Shown here piece after piece: positions 33,485-45,269 of a stretch of DNA of 64,000 nt. Within the stretch, counting starts at the first letter, position 1, and the number at the start of each line of letters is the position of its first letter. The notes under the pieces were generated by a model that worked only from the letters and a program-made list of their open reading frames with translations, was not told where the DNA came from and ran no database searches. Source of the stretch: Euwallacea fornicatus (lineage: Eukaryota > Arthropoda > Insecta > Coleoptera > Curculionidae); assembly GCF_040115645.1 (NCBI RefSeq), contig NC_089553.1, positions 3,534,001 through 3,598,000 of the forward strand, written 5' to 3'. The translations under genes and the position numbers were made by a program.

Positions 33485-35237
33485 CAATATATTTTGTGCT
33501 TTGAGGCAATATTTCGTAGTCGCGAGCATTGCGAGGACCAAACAACGTCCAAACTAGTTCGCAGCAACGAAATCTCTCTGAGTGACATTGAGCAGTCACT
33601 AAGGGCTTAACGAGGGACTTGAGCCAGCAAGATCCGGGACTGGCCAGCGACCTGTAAAAATTCTTTCCCGCGTAACAGCGATCAATCGAGTATTGCCACG
33701 AGTTGGTGTTTGGAGGCGGTGTCAAATGGGCTTTTTTTCGGAGGGCTGCGGTACTCGCATATGAGGCATTGCACTCCCATAGCCTAGTACCCTACCACAA
33801 TCAGTGGAGACATCAATGGGAAATTGAACTAACCTGAACTAGCCTCTGCAGTTAATTCTTTTGGGCAAAAAATTGTTTCACTTAATCAAGAAAAGTGCTC
33901 TCTTCTCATCTCGAGTACGGATTTCAACGCATGATGGAATTTCTTAAGAAGCCTTCGAGACTATATTTGTCAACACTCCAAACAAACCGCTTGTGTATTA
34001 TTAATTACTGTAAGTGTGCATATTTGTTAATGTTGACACACAATTTCAATAATTATTCAAGTTGCGACTAATTTCAATATTAAACAAATAGGCGCGCATA
34101 ATTTTAATGTTATTACATATTCAGTCGAGCATGCTCGATAATCAAATAAATCAAAGTGGAAAGCAAACAGAAAATACCGAGTGTTGAGTCGGCGCCAATT
34201 CCGATTCATTAAAGAAACTGTTAGGTCATAATGCGAGTAAATGAATCAGCCCCCTGTCCGTTTTTTCAATTCGATTTTGGTCAAGAACGTTTATTTCGAC
34301 AGGTCATATTTTATCCTCAATTATTCATGAAATCTTAGCCTTTGTTAAAGATTTAGAGAGAATTCCTTTAAGGGACTGGCAAATCCGGAAATCGAATTCA
34401 AAGACAAGCTGACATAGCCAAGACCCATCGTATTGATTATTAAAATCCCTAATGACTTCTATCTAAATGCCCAGTTTTAACAGATTAAAGTGTCGAATAA
34501 ACCAGTCATAGAATCCTGCCATTGTTTAAGTAGGAAGATAATCATATGAAAGACCAAAGGTTTTAGATGCAAAGACGGTTCCGACGTTCTTCTAAACGAA
34601 TTTAAATTTATTCCTTACAGTAATGAAAGTACAATCTCGGACGTTTATCTAAGCGTAAGTACTTATCTGATTAAAATTATTGGATAAAAATATGGCTGCG
34701 GTTTAATGTTATTAGAATAATTACATTTGGAACGGTGGATTAAACATCCAATATTGAATTTTTCTTGAAGATTAGGCACGAGCTGCCTGGGGCTAGACAT
34801 TTTTCGAACCTAACATCGTCTGATTTATACGGGCTTAAGAAGCGTGAATTTTGGTACACATTAACGATATTACTGTTAATAAGCCGAATATACTCAGGAA
34901 TTTCAGGCAACGAGGGCATTTCTAATTTTTAATTATAGCTGGATCCTGATGTCCTAAACAAGTAGTCTGAACATAATTCAGACCGGTAACAGCGATCATA
35001 GCCTAAATTGGTTAGTTAGAGAAAATCATTATAGAAGATCATTTGCGCTGAAATTATCATATTAATGAGTTTTTCGATGATGGCGATTTGTTTAAATCAA
35101 ACATGAAAACTTCACAGATCCATCCCTGTTCGGGTTTGGGTTAAAAAATTTCAAAAAATTGCTCAAGCAGAACTCCGCAGAAATATGTGTCGGAAAAACG
35201 TTATGAAGATTTCCCATGGTTGAGAAGGGTTAATGTA
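33485..35237. other. No recognised gene
   Basis: Frames up to 81 codons on the minus strand near 33480-33725 show no domain. From about 34000 to 35200 the DNA is AT-rich, with few open frames and no visible repeats. Confidence 0.35.
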
Positions 35238-36591
35238 CACTGCGTGACGTAGAAAAGAGAGCACCCCGTAAAAATGGTTTTATTTAAGTAATTTTTGGTG
35301 TGCGCGTTTCTCACGCTAAAACAAATACTTCGTTAAAAAATTAAACAAATTTAATTGTTAAAAACCAAAGAAAAAATGACAATTTGCCGGTCCTCCGAGG
35401 TGTCACACATTCCTGTACACGCTTAGGCACGGATCTAATAAAGTGATTGATGTCCTCTTGGGCATCTCGCTCCAGGCTAACTGGACAGCATGGAGTAGCG
35501 CCACCATCATTGTGGGGGATGGTGCAAGTTGTCCTACAATTCTCCTACAAAATTCTACCTGCAATATCCCATGCATGTTCAATCGGTGAGAGGTCTGGAG
35601 CTCGAAGTGGCCAAGGTAGCAAATTGACTGAATTTTGTTGAAACAACTCCATAGTCGCTCAAGCCTCACGTGGTCGCGCGTTGTCTTGTCGAAAAACTGG
35701 ATTAACAAGAGTTTCCAGGACTTCTTCGATAAATCGTTGGGCTGTTATACTGCCTCCAATGAAAAGTAAAGGTGACTTGCTGCCACATGCAATAGCACCC
35801 CAACAGTCTGTTGGACATGCCTCAGTAAACTCAGGACCCCATCTTTCATCCCGTCTTCTCCTCATTCTTGCCCGACCATTATGCATATACCCAAACAGAA
35901 TGTGGATTCATCACTGAACACGATATTATTCCATTCCATATTCCAACGTATCCGTTCTCTGCACCACTGCAGTCGGATTTGACGATAATTTAAGGCGAGG
36001 GGTAGCACAAGATGGGGATGGTAGAAAACCAGTCCAAAATTTCTTATCCAGCGTTAACTGTTTCGGCCTTCCATACTCAGCAAACTATCAATCCGCCAGC
36101 CTTCTCGACAAGACACATCCATCTCTTAGATCCACTATTCGGAGGCGACGATTTTAGCATTCTGTACTTCTTCGGAATTGTCCAGTACCTCTTCTTCTGC
36201 CTGGTTGTCCTTCTTGGAACCACGCCTCACAACATCTCACTATAGTGTTTACACTACGGTTCAGTTCAGCGGCAATTTCACACTATTCTACCTCTCTCAA
36301 ACTCGCTCGGTTGAAAAAAATTTCGCTGCATTTTGCGTTAAGACAAATTCGATTAATCTAAAAGCATTTTCTCAGATTACTATACACCAATAAATGATAT
36401 TTTGCGGCCATATTGTTGATATTTTATTGCAATTTTTATAGTAAAACAAAATCCTGATAACTCCTAAATACATTGATAAATATGACTGAAAATTTAATTG
36501 TTTTTTGTATTCCACGTACAACCATGCATACCAAAAATTATTTAAGTAAACCCATCTTCACAGGGTGTTCTCTTTTCCATATCACGCAGTA
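35238..36591 (-). mobile_element. Tc1-like element Tc1-D2 (complete ends, dead)
   Basis: Both terminal repeats are present over about 70 bp: left CACTGCGTGACGTAGAAAAG and right TTTTCCATATCACGCAGTA, each flanked by TA, the target dinucleotide for this superfamily. The length is about 1.35 kb. The minus strand carries the transposase. Its 3' 750 bp (35238-35990) is nearly identical to Tc1-D1, while the 5' half is clearly diverged. Confidence 0.9.
35390..36330 (-). pseudogene. Tc1-like transposase relic (Tc1-D2)
   Basis: The minus strand gives the same catalytic pieces as Tc1-D1: VFSDESTF at about 35910, MHNGRARMRRRRDERWGPEFTEA with PTDCWGAIACGSKSPLLFIGGS to about 35750, FRQDNARP at about 35690 followed by the same stop, the SPIEHAWDIAG block at about 35575, and VGQLAPSPTMMVALLHAVQLAWSEM. 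Only isolated substitutions separate it from Tc1-D1 here (for example Ala for Val and Leu for Arg). Upstream, an S-E-F-E-R-G-like HTH block near 36290 and linker sequence are recognisable but differ from Tc1-D1. Shared frameshifts mean both descend from one already broken copy over this half. Confidence 0.88.
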
Positions 36592-38150
36592 TATTTTTCT
36601 GCGCAGGAGACGCAGCCGAAAGTCTGCTCCAAAAACGCGCCGCGTAACTTTCGGGATTTTGATAGATTTGAACGTTCAGAGAGAGCACGCGGATTCTTTG
36701 GAGCCCCAACATGGTCAATGAGGAAATCAGTGTTGATGTGACCTTTTTGCCGTAGAACTCTTGAAAGATTCACCCTTTAAAGTATGTTTACACATTTAAT
36801 TGACACTCTGCACATGGCCCTTGTCCTCGGATTTGTAAATGGCTGATTTGATGTTTCACGCAGATTAAGGAAATGGCACTGTATTCCAAATATTTTCGTT
36901 TCAGGTACTGCATTAAAGTAAACTCTTAGGTTAATGTGAAACGCGTGTTAACCAAGGATAGATTACTTCATTTGATATGGATTTAGCTCCTCTAGGCGTC
37001 AGGAAATTATGCTCGGTGATGCTAAACTGGTGTTTTGATAACGCTAATGGCCTGCTGCAGGTTATACAGTTTAAATACTGTCGTGGCAGGGTTCCAAAGG
37101 TAGGTAGTTGACAAATCGACTTTAAATGCCGCTCGACCTTAGAAGCAAATAGCAATCCGTTGTTGAAATTGATCACTAGTACGCCAATGGCGAACAGAAA
37201 ACCATTTTGCGATAACTCTATAACAGTACCTGCCATATTCAATGTATCACATATCCGATACAAGATTGTTTTCTCTGCGTTTTATACACTTGGTCATTCA
37301 GCATCTTTTTGTCTAAAAGAATGCTGTCCACGCACAATACCAGGTAATTAAGCGTGGACATAAGAATAACAAAACCGCTAGTCATTTGAGATGGAATGTG
37401 AGTACAACCTGATTGTTTGGCCACCAATCGATATCAGAATGAGTTAGAGTCTCGTTATGAGGTATGAAGAGAGTTGAATATGTTTTGGAGTCGGAGTGTT
37501 CTGTGCGTTAATTTCAAATTAATCACGTTCCTCGAGCTTTCGTCCACCTTGAAATAATGGCCACTGCTGTTTAGTTAAGCTAGCCATTAGTTAACACTGG
37601 TTGACGCTCGTTTTAAATGTTAAATTATGGCTGTTCCAATGCGGCCATTCCAGACCATGCTTACGCAACAGGGGGAAAACTACAATCTGCGATAAACGAC
37701 GTTGGAGAACAGAGAGAAAGTTAAATCTAAATATGTACTTAATAAATATTAATACACGGGGTGTTGGGGAAATAGCTAAGCCAATAATTAAGGACATAAT
37801 TTGGAGTGGGCAATGTTCCTCGCAACAGAGGTCGTAAACGTATTGCCCCGGAAAAGAAGAAAACATCTTTTGAGAATTGGCAACGTCGCTTCGTGCGTAT
37901 TGCGTTTCGATACTTACCGAAATACCCGCAAAAACTAGGTATAAAGCTTTTACACGGGCTTTTTGGGCCCGATAGGTTGTACAGTTAAAATGTGAACATT
38001 ATGTGATCGTCATTTTATTGTTTTGTAAAGCTCCTTTACTTTTAAATTATCGTTGTCACCTCTAATTAGCATAACATGTTGCGTTAAGCGTTTTACACCA
38101 CTCACATCACAATCAAAAACGCAAATTAATTTTAATTTTTTTTTTACTTC
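36592..38150. other. Mostly unrecognised; possible membrane-protein debris at 36930-37430
   Basis: On the minus strand two overlapping frames (37239-37427 and 36931-37263) give hydrophobic stretches such as SGFVILMSTLNYLVLCVDSI and NGFLFAIGVLVINFNNGLLF, joined by a one-base shift. This could be a decayed multi-pass membrane protein such as an insect chemoreceptor, but no diagnostic motif is visible. TTAATACACGGGGTGTTGG at 37750 resembles a transposon end without a partner. Confidence 0.25.
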
Positions 38151-38159
38151 GTTCGAAAT

Positions 38160-38410
38160 GTCCTTCATTTGGGTCCCTGCCTTCGCGACAGCGTTTTAAG
38201 CAATGTTGCCGCACGCGATGAAAAGTTCCTGACATATTCCTAGTACGATCGGCGACAACTAAAATACGTTGTCATAACCGGGTTTCATCCCTTATTTCAG
38301 AGGCGCAGGCCAAATTTCTCCTGAAACCCCGAAACAAAAATCCGAAGGTTTACGATCTGGAGATCTGGCAGGCCAGTGATTGGGACCGTTCCTTCACATC
38401 CACTTGTCTC
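38160..38410 (-). pseudogene. DUF4817-type transposase fragment
   Basis: The minus strand reads N-H-W-P-A-R-S-P-D-R-K-P-S-D-F-C-F at about 38330-38385, the third catalytic block with aspartate in PSDF, continuing in frame for some 15 codons. The C-terminal helices downstream are barely recognisable and the rest of the enzyme is gone. Confidence 0.65.
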
Positions 38411-39069
38411 CAAAGTTATCATTTGTAGTGCTCGATGGCTGGATGGCTCATGTGTGCAGTGGCTCTACCTTGTCAACACCACTTTATGGAATGCAATTGA
38501 AGAGGCACATTTCCTAACAAATTTTACAAATCATTGGTTAAAAAATTTAAATAGTGGGGACCGCATGACCTTAAAGGTAAAGCAAAGAGTCCTGTCCTGA
38601 GCTGATTTTCCACTATCTCGGCTCACAAATTTAGTGAAAATTGATGATGGAATTTGTTTTTCAGAAAAAGCGTAAAATTTCCGTCTGCTCAGTCATGAAA
38701 ATTGTGAAAATTCCAAAATGTTTTCCTTGCGAAACAAGTTTCGTCCGTTGATGCAATACTAGGCAGGAAGTTTGGATTTCTTTGGTATTCGAAAAAACGT
38801 TTCTCCGCTAATCAATAGATATTAAATTAAAATTTTTAAGTGATGTGCACTGAACCAAAACAGAGCGAGAAAGAGAGAGATAGAGAGAGAGAGAAAATAA
38901 TTATTAAATTAAAATCTAAGCAACAAAAAGTTATACTATCTGTAAGATCGTTTCTCGTCATCGCCGTTTTCAAAATTTCACCAAGTTCAGTTTTGTTAGT
39001 CAATTAGCAGAAACTGAAGAATGTAAGAACAAGTAGAAATATTCTAATTTTAAGAAAAGAGCGAAAATC
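38411..39069. other. No recognised gene; short GA tract
   Basis: Contains a (GA)n tract at about 38866-38895. No domain-bearing frame. Confidence 0.4.
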
Positions 39070-39240
39070 AAGTTACGACGTAATTTAATGTAAATGGCCC
39101 GCAAAATCTCCTAATTTGTCACTATTGGACTTTTTCTTGTGGAAACGTTCGAAATTCAAAATTTATGCAACCAGGTCGATTCTTTAGAACACTGCGGCAA
39201 TGAATAAAGTACGGATGCCAACCAGTAACGTACGAATTAT
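39070..39240 (+). pseudogene. DUF4817-type transposase fragment
   Basis: The plus strand at about 39092-39150 reads K-W-P-A-K-S-P-N-L-S-L-L-D-F-F-L-W-K, the third catalytic block (aspartate in LLDFF), followed by R-S-K-F-K-I-Y-A-T-R-S-I-L. The neighbouring 38.2 kb fragment is in the opposite orientation and is not the same copy. A terminal-repeat-like GACACCCAGTATAT at 39680-39693 may be its right end. Confidence 0.65.
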
Positions 39241-41369
39241 TCCACAATATTCGCCAGCATTTTCAACCTTCATTTCATCGGCACAAGTGACGAGGAATTT
39301 TGTCACTGTTACACTTCACTTCTTTGTTTTTCACTAACTGCCCAATGGACTGCGACGAAAAATGTCCCTTAGCAAGGGGCGAGCTCGATTCCTTTTAAAA
39401 CAAGATATCACTCGCTCTCCCCTGTCCACTTCGGGTTTCACGGACGATGCCAACCCCTTCGCGGGGGTTGGGGCAGAGGGGGTGGAAATATGTGAAACGC
39501 GTTTCCCCCTAAAAACTAAGGTTTAAACGTAGGAGCAGATTTTCGTTTGTCAGTTTTCAAGGAGAAAACTTTAATGGAGACCCTTCGATGCGCGCCCTCC
39601 GCGTCGGGACACGGCTTAAGCGAGAACTTATGTTATTTTCGCTGGATAAATTTGTAGGCTCGTCTTCTTTTTTCCAGTTTGACACCCAGTATATTTTTGC
39701 GACCGAAACGAACCCACATTAAATTGTTTTCATTTTAGTAATCCATTGTACGTGTCCGGTTTATTGTTAAAACCGCAACAAAAGTACTCTCTGCCACCAA
39801 GATCATATATTAAAACGGCGGCTTAACAATCGCAAGTGTGCAAATGAAAGTAACATAAATCGTGGCGATCATTAAATTCAGTGACAATATTTTAACCAAA
39901 TACATTATAAATCAGGCGGACAATTCGCAATTTTGATTTACAATGCACATAAATTAAGATCCCAAAAAATTTAATTGCCCTTTATAAATTCATTTTCGAG
40001 ATACGAAGAACTTTTTGCGGTTTTATGAGTAAGTTTTGCGGCTCCTCCGTTACTTTCTAGGTGTAAAACCATGGCATTCAGTCTCGGTAAAGTGGCTCGT
40101 AAATATGCATTAATATTGCACAAAAATGGGACATAAAAATAAAATTTAGACACGCGTTTTACGTATATAGTGTCGTTTATTGTGCGAATAACCAACCCAG
40201 AAATGAGATTCGGCATTTTGGCCGAAAATTATTTCCCTGGGACCACCCAGATTTTTGAGTTGTTACAATTTATTGCAGACACCCGTGGCAAACGGACAAT
40301 AATAATACTTGAGGTGGTTCGTGTACCTGACCCCAAAAATTGACGCTTTAATATCTCACGAACAGATTTATTTCTGAGCATGTAGTATGTTGGAAGCGTA
40401 ATTAAAAGAGGTTTAATTGAATCGCAAATTTCACATTTGCTTCAGTTAGTAAATTATGTCTGACCTGGTAATAAGGGTCTTATGTTTAATTAATTTTTTT
40501 TTTACACACTCCGAAAGGATTATGAAACGTTTGGCCAAAAATTCTTTTACTTAAAATAAGGCCTTCTGGGCGCAATCGACTGTGGAAAATGTTTGTTCGC
40601 TTCGCCGCTACGGGGCGCCAAGTTCCTCGAAGCAATATCGATGTTTGGAATCATTGTTCTATCGAGTTTCGGTCATTCTCGATCTCAGAGTTACCACACA
40701 AATTGGCTTGTTTCGACTTGAGCGATTTTTTTTTTTTTTCTAACGAGGGGAAATATTAAAAATGCTCGTAGTCCGTAAATAGAAGCTCGTATTTTCGCCA
40801 CCCCCTGTACTAACGACTTAAAATTTTTCTCTGCCAGCATCTGACTTTATTTCGAAACTTTTTTGCCTTCAGTAAAATTTTTGCCACGCATACACTTTCC
40901 TAAAAAAAACCATTTACAGCACTTCGCAATTGTGTGAACAGGGCAAAATGACGACTTCTTCACGCTTCGTTTTGATTTTTTTCAGGAAATTTGCAACTTA
41001 CATACCTTGGAGGCACATTTGACCGGGAGGGTTCATGTCGCTACATATCGTTTTCCTAGCTTTCGCGTTGGGCGTTATTTACTTATAAAATCGTCTTTGA
41101 CCCGAAACCTCTGCACGCAGCTGTATATAAAATAATTAAATGCCGCAAGTCTGTAAAAAAATCGACATTTACTTGTTCTGCTCGAACTAGGGATGTAGCT
41201 CCTGATTTTACACGAATCGAGCAACTTGGCACATGGGGGGTATAACCGTTGAGTCGAACGTTACGTTAAATGGCCAATTTTGCTGACCCCATTCCAATAT
41301 ATCACAATCAACGTAATTAAGTTCTTCGATAGTCTCTTTTATGGAAACTCTTCACAGACGTTATTTAAT
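39241..41369. other. No recognised gene; hairpin at 39450
   Basis: Holds a perfect 8-bp hairpin (CCAACCCC, loop TTCGCG, GGGGTTGG; 39450-39471) in a locally GC-rich patch. The remainder is AT-rich, with a T run near 40727-40739. A minus-strand frame at 39971-40216 shows no domain. Confidence 0.35.
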
Positions 41370-41960
41370 ATGTGTTCCGGGAGGCAGAACAGGGGGCGGA
41401 ATTTGCTATGGCGTGAGGAGTGAGTCGGACATACATGAAAGAGGAGAGGACATCGTCGACAACATTCTGCCGAATTTTCAAGCTGTTATGGAAGAAATTC
41501 GCGATTTTTGGACGATAATGCCCGACCATATCGTGCAGCAATCATTATAGATGCGATTGAAAATGTAGGTATCGAACATTTACTGCTTCCGTCAAGATCG
41601 CCTGACCTTAACCCCATTGAACATGTGTGTGGGACATATTGCAAAGAAGTGTTACAGAACATCGACCACGCCTCCACATAATGTCGTAGCTTCGAGAACT
41701 TCTTCCACAGTTATGGGAAAATTTATCACAAGACACGATGAACGGTCTCATGGAAAGTGTGCCAAAAACGATGTGGAGCAATTACAGACGTTAGGGGAGG
41801 CCATGTGACATTCTGAATTTTCGAGATACATTTTCCATGCCCTTTTCGGTTTTGCAAAAAATCATTGCGAATTTTTTTGTTTTCTTAAATAAATCGAAAA
41901 TGATCATCAATGATAATTTTTTTACTTATTTTTTCGACAAGGATTACAAAAATATATGGC
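41370..41960 (+). pseudogene. Tc1-like transposase 3' relic Tc1-C2
   Basis: Nucleotide match to Tc1-C1 (8615-9210), about 85-90 percent by eye over the best part. It keeps D-N-I-L-P-N-F-Q-A-V-M at about 41460, the altered second site (FWTIMPDHIVQQSL), and the SRSPDLNPIEHVC block at about 41595-41635 across frames. It also retains the RTSSTVMGK-type shadow of the C-terminal helix and the same 3' non-coding DNA to about 41960. A two-base insertion duplicates GT within the V-W-D codons. The 5' half is absent. Confidence 0.82.
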
Positions 41961-43940
41961 CCCGAGCTGGCTTTAGGCGATATCCAGAATATTCTAATAT
42001 TTATAATTTTTGTAGAACAGTTTGCTTAGGCAGCGCTTACTGCTTTTGTGATAAAAAAAAAGAAAACTTTAATTGCAGAAGTTTTGTGAGTTTTCCTAAA
42101 TTGCCAGAAAATGCTGCGCAACACAAGAGATAAATGTTGCAGAGTTAAAAAAAGGGCACAAAGCCGGCAAATTTATAATAGAACATCCTGTATATTTCAT
42201 AAAAATTGACCAAAACTTTATTTTTTGATTTGAAAACTCTATAACATGTCGACATTTTGCTTAGGCTTTTTCGCGATATATAATTTTCAAAATCGAGATT
42301 ATAGTGTTTTTCCAAATTAAAAATTATCATGAACAAATAAACGAACCGACCGTCTCTAGTAATTATTATTTATTCGGCGGTCACTTTTCCTTAATTCCAT
42401 CTGTAAAATCGGTTATACAGAAGGAGACAAGTTTTTGCTCTCCCTTACGCTCCATTTTGTATAACACGTAAACACAGGAGCTAGCATTAATACTACGCTT
42501 GCGCGCGACCAACGTTATTGTTATTTTTGTAATGCAGACGAGTCACTTCCAGCCTTTCTTCTACGGCATAATTGAGCCGACTACGAAACAGTTACAGTGA
42601 CGTTTAGTTTACGTGTCTACGCAATGCAACGGCAATTTCGAAAAGCAACCAATCCCGATTTTCAAATGCAAATATCGCGAAAACGGCTAGAGCGAATGTC
42701 GGCAAGTTTTTGAAATCAGAAAATGCGGGTCCACTCAGTTTTGACAAAATATATAGAGTGTTTCGTTATAAATGTGCCAGCCGTGCGTTCACTTTCAACT
42801 TCGCAGCATTCATCTACTGAGTCCCGCAATATTTTCGGGCGATTTTGAATAAACCTTACAACTTTTACGTTTAAAATTTTTCTATTTTTTTCTATAGACA
42901 AAAACAGTAGGCGCCATTTAAGTATGCGAACCAACCCTGTAGGTGACGAATCGCACTGGACGAGTCCTCTTGTTTCCCATTCCAATGGCTAATCACACGT
43001 GTATTTCAGAAATCACATTAAAAACCCCTTTAGGAATGAACTTCGGTATTTCTATACGTCACAAGTAACTTTCAATGGTCCCAACATTTTTTATTGTGTA
43101 ATCTCCCTCACTGATCTGCGGCAATCAAGATATTCGATCATGACAAATATACAGAGGAGCGTTCTCAAGAGATCGTATTTATAACGACACAAAAAAGATA
43201 ATTAATGGATAAGTTATGTGTCTTCGTGTTCACAATCAGCACTCAATCAGATGTTCTCGGGTGTTTTTGAACCAGCTAATAGCGTGTAATGAACCTTATC
43301 ATCTGAAAAATATCTCGTTTCAAAAATATTATTGGTTTATAAATATCGAGGAACCTTTCGTCGCCTCTACGCACTTTGCACTACGTTTAGAGGAATTCAA
43401 ATGGGCTCACGACTTCCATGTAAGCGGTTCTTTGTCGCATTCATCAGACTGCGAGAGATATCTCGCAGAATACGCAAACCTTCAGATATCATCCGACAGG
43501 TGAAGAATACCCACTGAACTCCCGTTGATTGGTGTACGACTGGCGGAAGAATCAGATAGTGTTCAGCAAGAAACGTATGTTCCCGCGGATAAGTCTTGAT
43601 CAACAATTGTTTAAATGCCTCTCGTCAATCTTTTAAGCCCAAAAAGGCCACAACTCTCCCGAAACGGCATGGGAAATGGCTATACGTTTAATGGGAGTAA
43701 TAACTCCTTGAAGTCATTCCGATCAATACGCTTCTTAATGCCGAGCTTTTTATTATGTCTGTCACTGAACAGCTACATATGTGAGAATGTAGAAATCTTG
43801 AGGTATGCCTCACATCTTTATTCATTTTAAAATAATTACTCTCTAGACAGTGCCGGAAAAGCCGTAAATCAGGAAATCCCGTGCGTGAAAACGTAGATGA
43901 CTCTTAGAGGAAAAAAATTTGGGTGTTGGTGAGGCTGTTA
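41961..43940. other. No recognised gene
   Basis: Two stretches resemble transposon ends facing away from each other: AACATCCTGTATATTTC near 42183 and ATAGAGTGTTTCGTTATAAATGTGCC near 42743. No transposase core was found with either. Short open frames show no domain. Confidence 0.35.
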
Positions 43941-44855
43941 TACAAGGGCAGTTCCCGAGATACCCGCCCTCCCACTTAAAGAAAAAAAAATCGGAGAATA
44001 TTGTATTATTTTCACCGTAGGCTCCTTTGAGATTCGCACATTGTTCCCAGCAATGTGCTATGGCTCCTATGTCGCGTTTCTAGGTACCAGCTTCGAATGT
44101 TGTAAAGTAGGCATCAACCTCAGAGTCCACCCTTCATTATTGGCCAATCTCATCCCCTCAAGTGGATTTTTCAAGTTTGGAAATAGAAAAAAATCTGAGG
44201 GGGCTCAGTCTGGCCAATCAGGTGGATGAGGAAAAAGCTCAAAACCAAGACGATTGACTTTGGTCGTCGCAACGATGGAAGTATGGTCTGGTTCGTTGCT
44301 TGGTGACACAAGACTTCTCTTTCGGCAAATACGGTCGCTCTATCCTAATTTCTGCATACAAAAGTTGCAATAAATTTATATAATATTCTGCGTTTATCGT
44401 TTTTCGTTTAGGGAGATGGTCAATAAACACCACCTCACGTGCATCTCAAAAAACTGACGTCATCACCTTTCCTGCAAATGGAATAATTTTCGCCTTTTTT
44501 AGAACCGATCCCCCCTATGAGGCCATTGTTTTGCCTGCTCTTTCGTCTCAAGTGTGTTATGATAGTTATGGATCGACGCAAACAATCGACTTCATTGCTG
44601 CGCAACTTTGCCAAACACCTCATTGAAACATCTTCATGGCTCTGTTTTTCTTCATTTGAGCAAGGCTTTCTCAAATCCGATTATTCGGTCAAAAAGGCGT
44701 TGTACGGTACTTTTTGAAATGCCCACATTCCAGAACAGTTTTGTGAGTTTTCACCAAAAAATCTGGAGTGTCGTTGGAGCTACCGAGTTCGTCTTGGTAG
44801 CTCTACCGCGTTTAAACTTTGCCACTCCACGTTTTACCGTTATTAACTAAGGACC
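43941..44855 (-). mobile_element. Mariner-type element MarA-4, right part lost
   Basis: The left end TACAAGGGCAGTTCCCGAGA corresponds to the MarA-1 left end. The minus strand holds transposase debris. Beyond about 44855 the MarA similarity stops and a different element begins, so the 5' terminal repeat is missing. Confidence 0.75.
44239..44760 (-). pseudogene. Mariner transposase relic (MarA-4)
   Basis: The minus strand at 44239-44433 reads FIDHLPKRKTINAEYYINLLQLLYAEIRIERPYLPKEKSCVTKQRTRP, the strand, linker and (mutated) second site of a mariner enzyme; the second aspartate is lost. About 44435-44674 carries RKPCSNEEKQSHEDVSMRCLAKLRSNEVDCLRR, matching the part just before the first catalytic site in MarA-2 and MarA-3, but without the M-D-E-T-W block. 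The C-terminal block has decayed into 43980-44230. Inactive. Confidence 0.75.
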
Positions 44856-44869
44856 AGATTCCGCCAGAG

Positions 44870-45256
44870 TAAAATATAATGCCGCTTTGATGTTCGCACT
44901 TTCCTTCATAAACCCCCCGACATAAAAATCTAGAGGTGTTAGATCGGGCCATCGAAGAGGCCAAGTAATTGGTCCTGACGACAATTTGCATTCGATCAGT
45001 TCCTCACCACCAGAGGATAACGTGAAAGGCGTCCGTGTAATTGCGCTATTAACTTATGCTCGCAGTTTGAGCTAATTATCTCAAAAACTTTGGGAGCACT
45101 AAAAGATAAGCCGAAAAAATATAGCCCTGCAACAACGCGCGTTTCCTTAACAAGGCACTTCTCGAACATTGTTTATGTAGCAAACTATTGTTATTTCTAT
45201 GCGTAGGATACGTGTCGGAATCTGCTACGGAAAACCCGGACATCCCGTATATGTAG
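44870..45256 (-). mobile_element. Half of a long-TIR DUF4817-type element
   Basis: This is the right half of the same family as the element at 51.8 kb. The block TAGATCGGGCCATCGAAGAG is the inverse of the W-P-P-R-S-P-D-L codons. It is followed by sequence matching 52740-52975, including GTTTGAGCTAATTATCTCAA and TTTGGGAGC in the arm and CCCGGACATCCCGTAT at the terminus. The left arm and most of the transposase are missing where MarA-4 abuts. Confidence 0.72.
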
Positions 45257-45269
45257 TCTAGAGCATGTC

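Noticed and set aside
39971..40216. Frame with L-E-S-N-G-G, like the N-G-G-H-F-E end of DUF4817-type transposases
   Set aside because: The His-Phe-Glu part is missing and no W-P-x-R-S-P-D block lies upstream on that strand.
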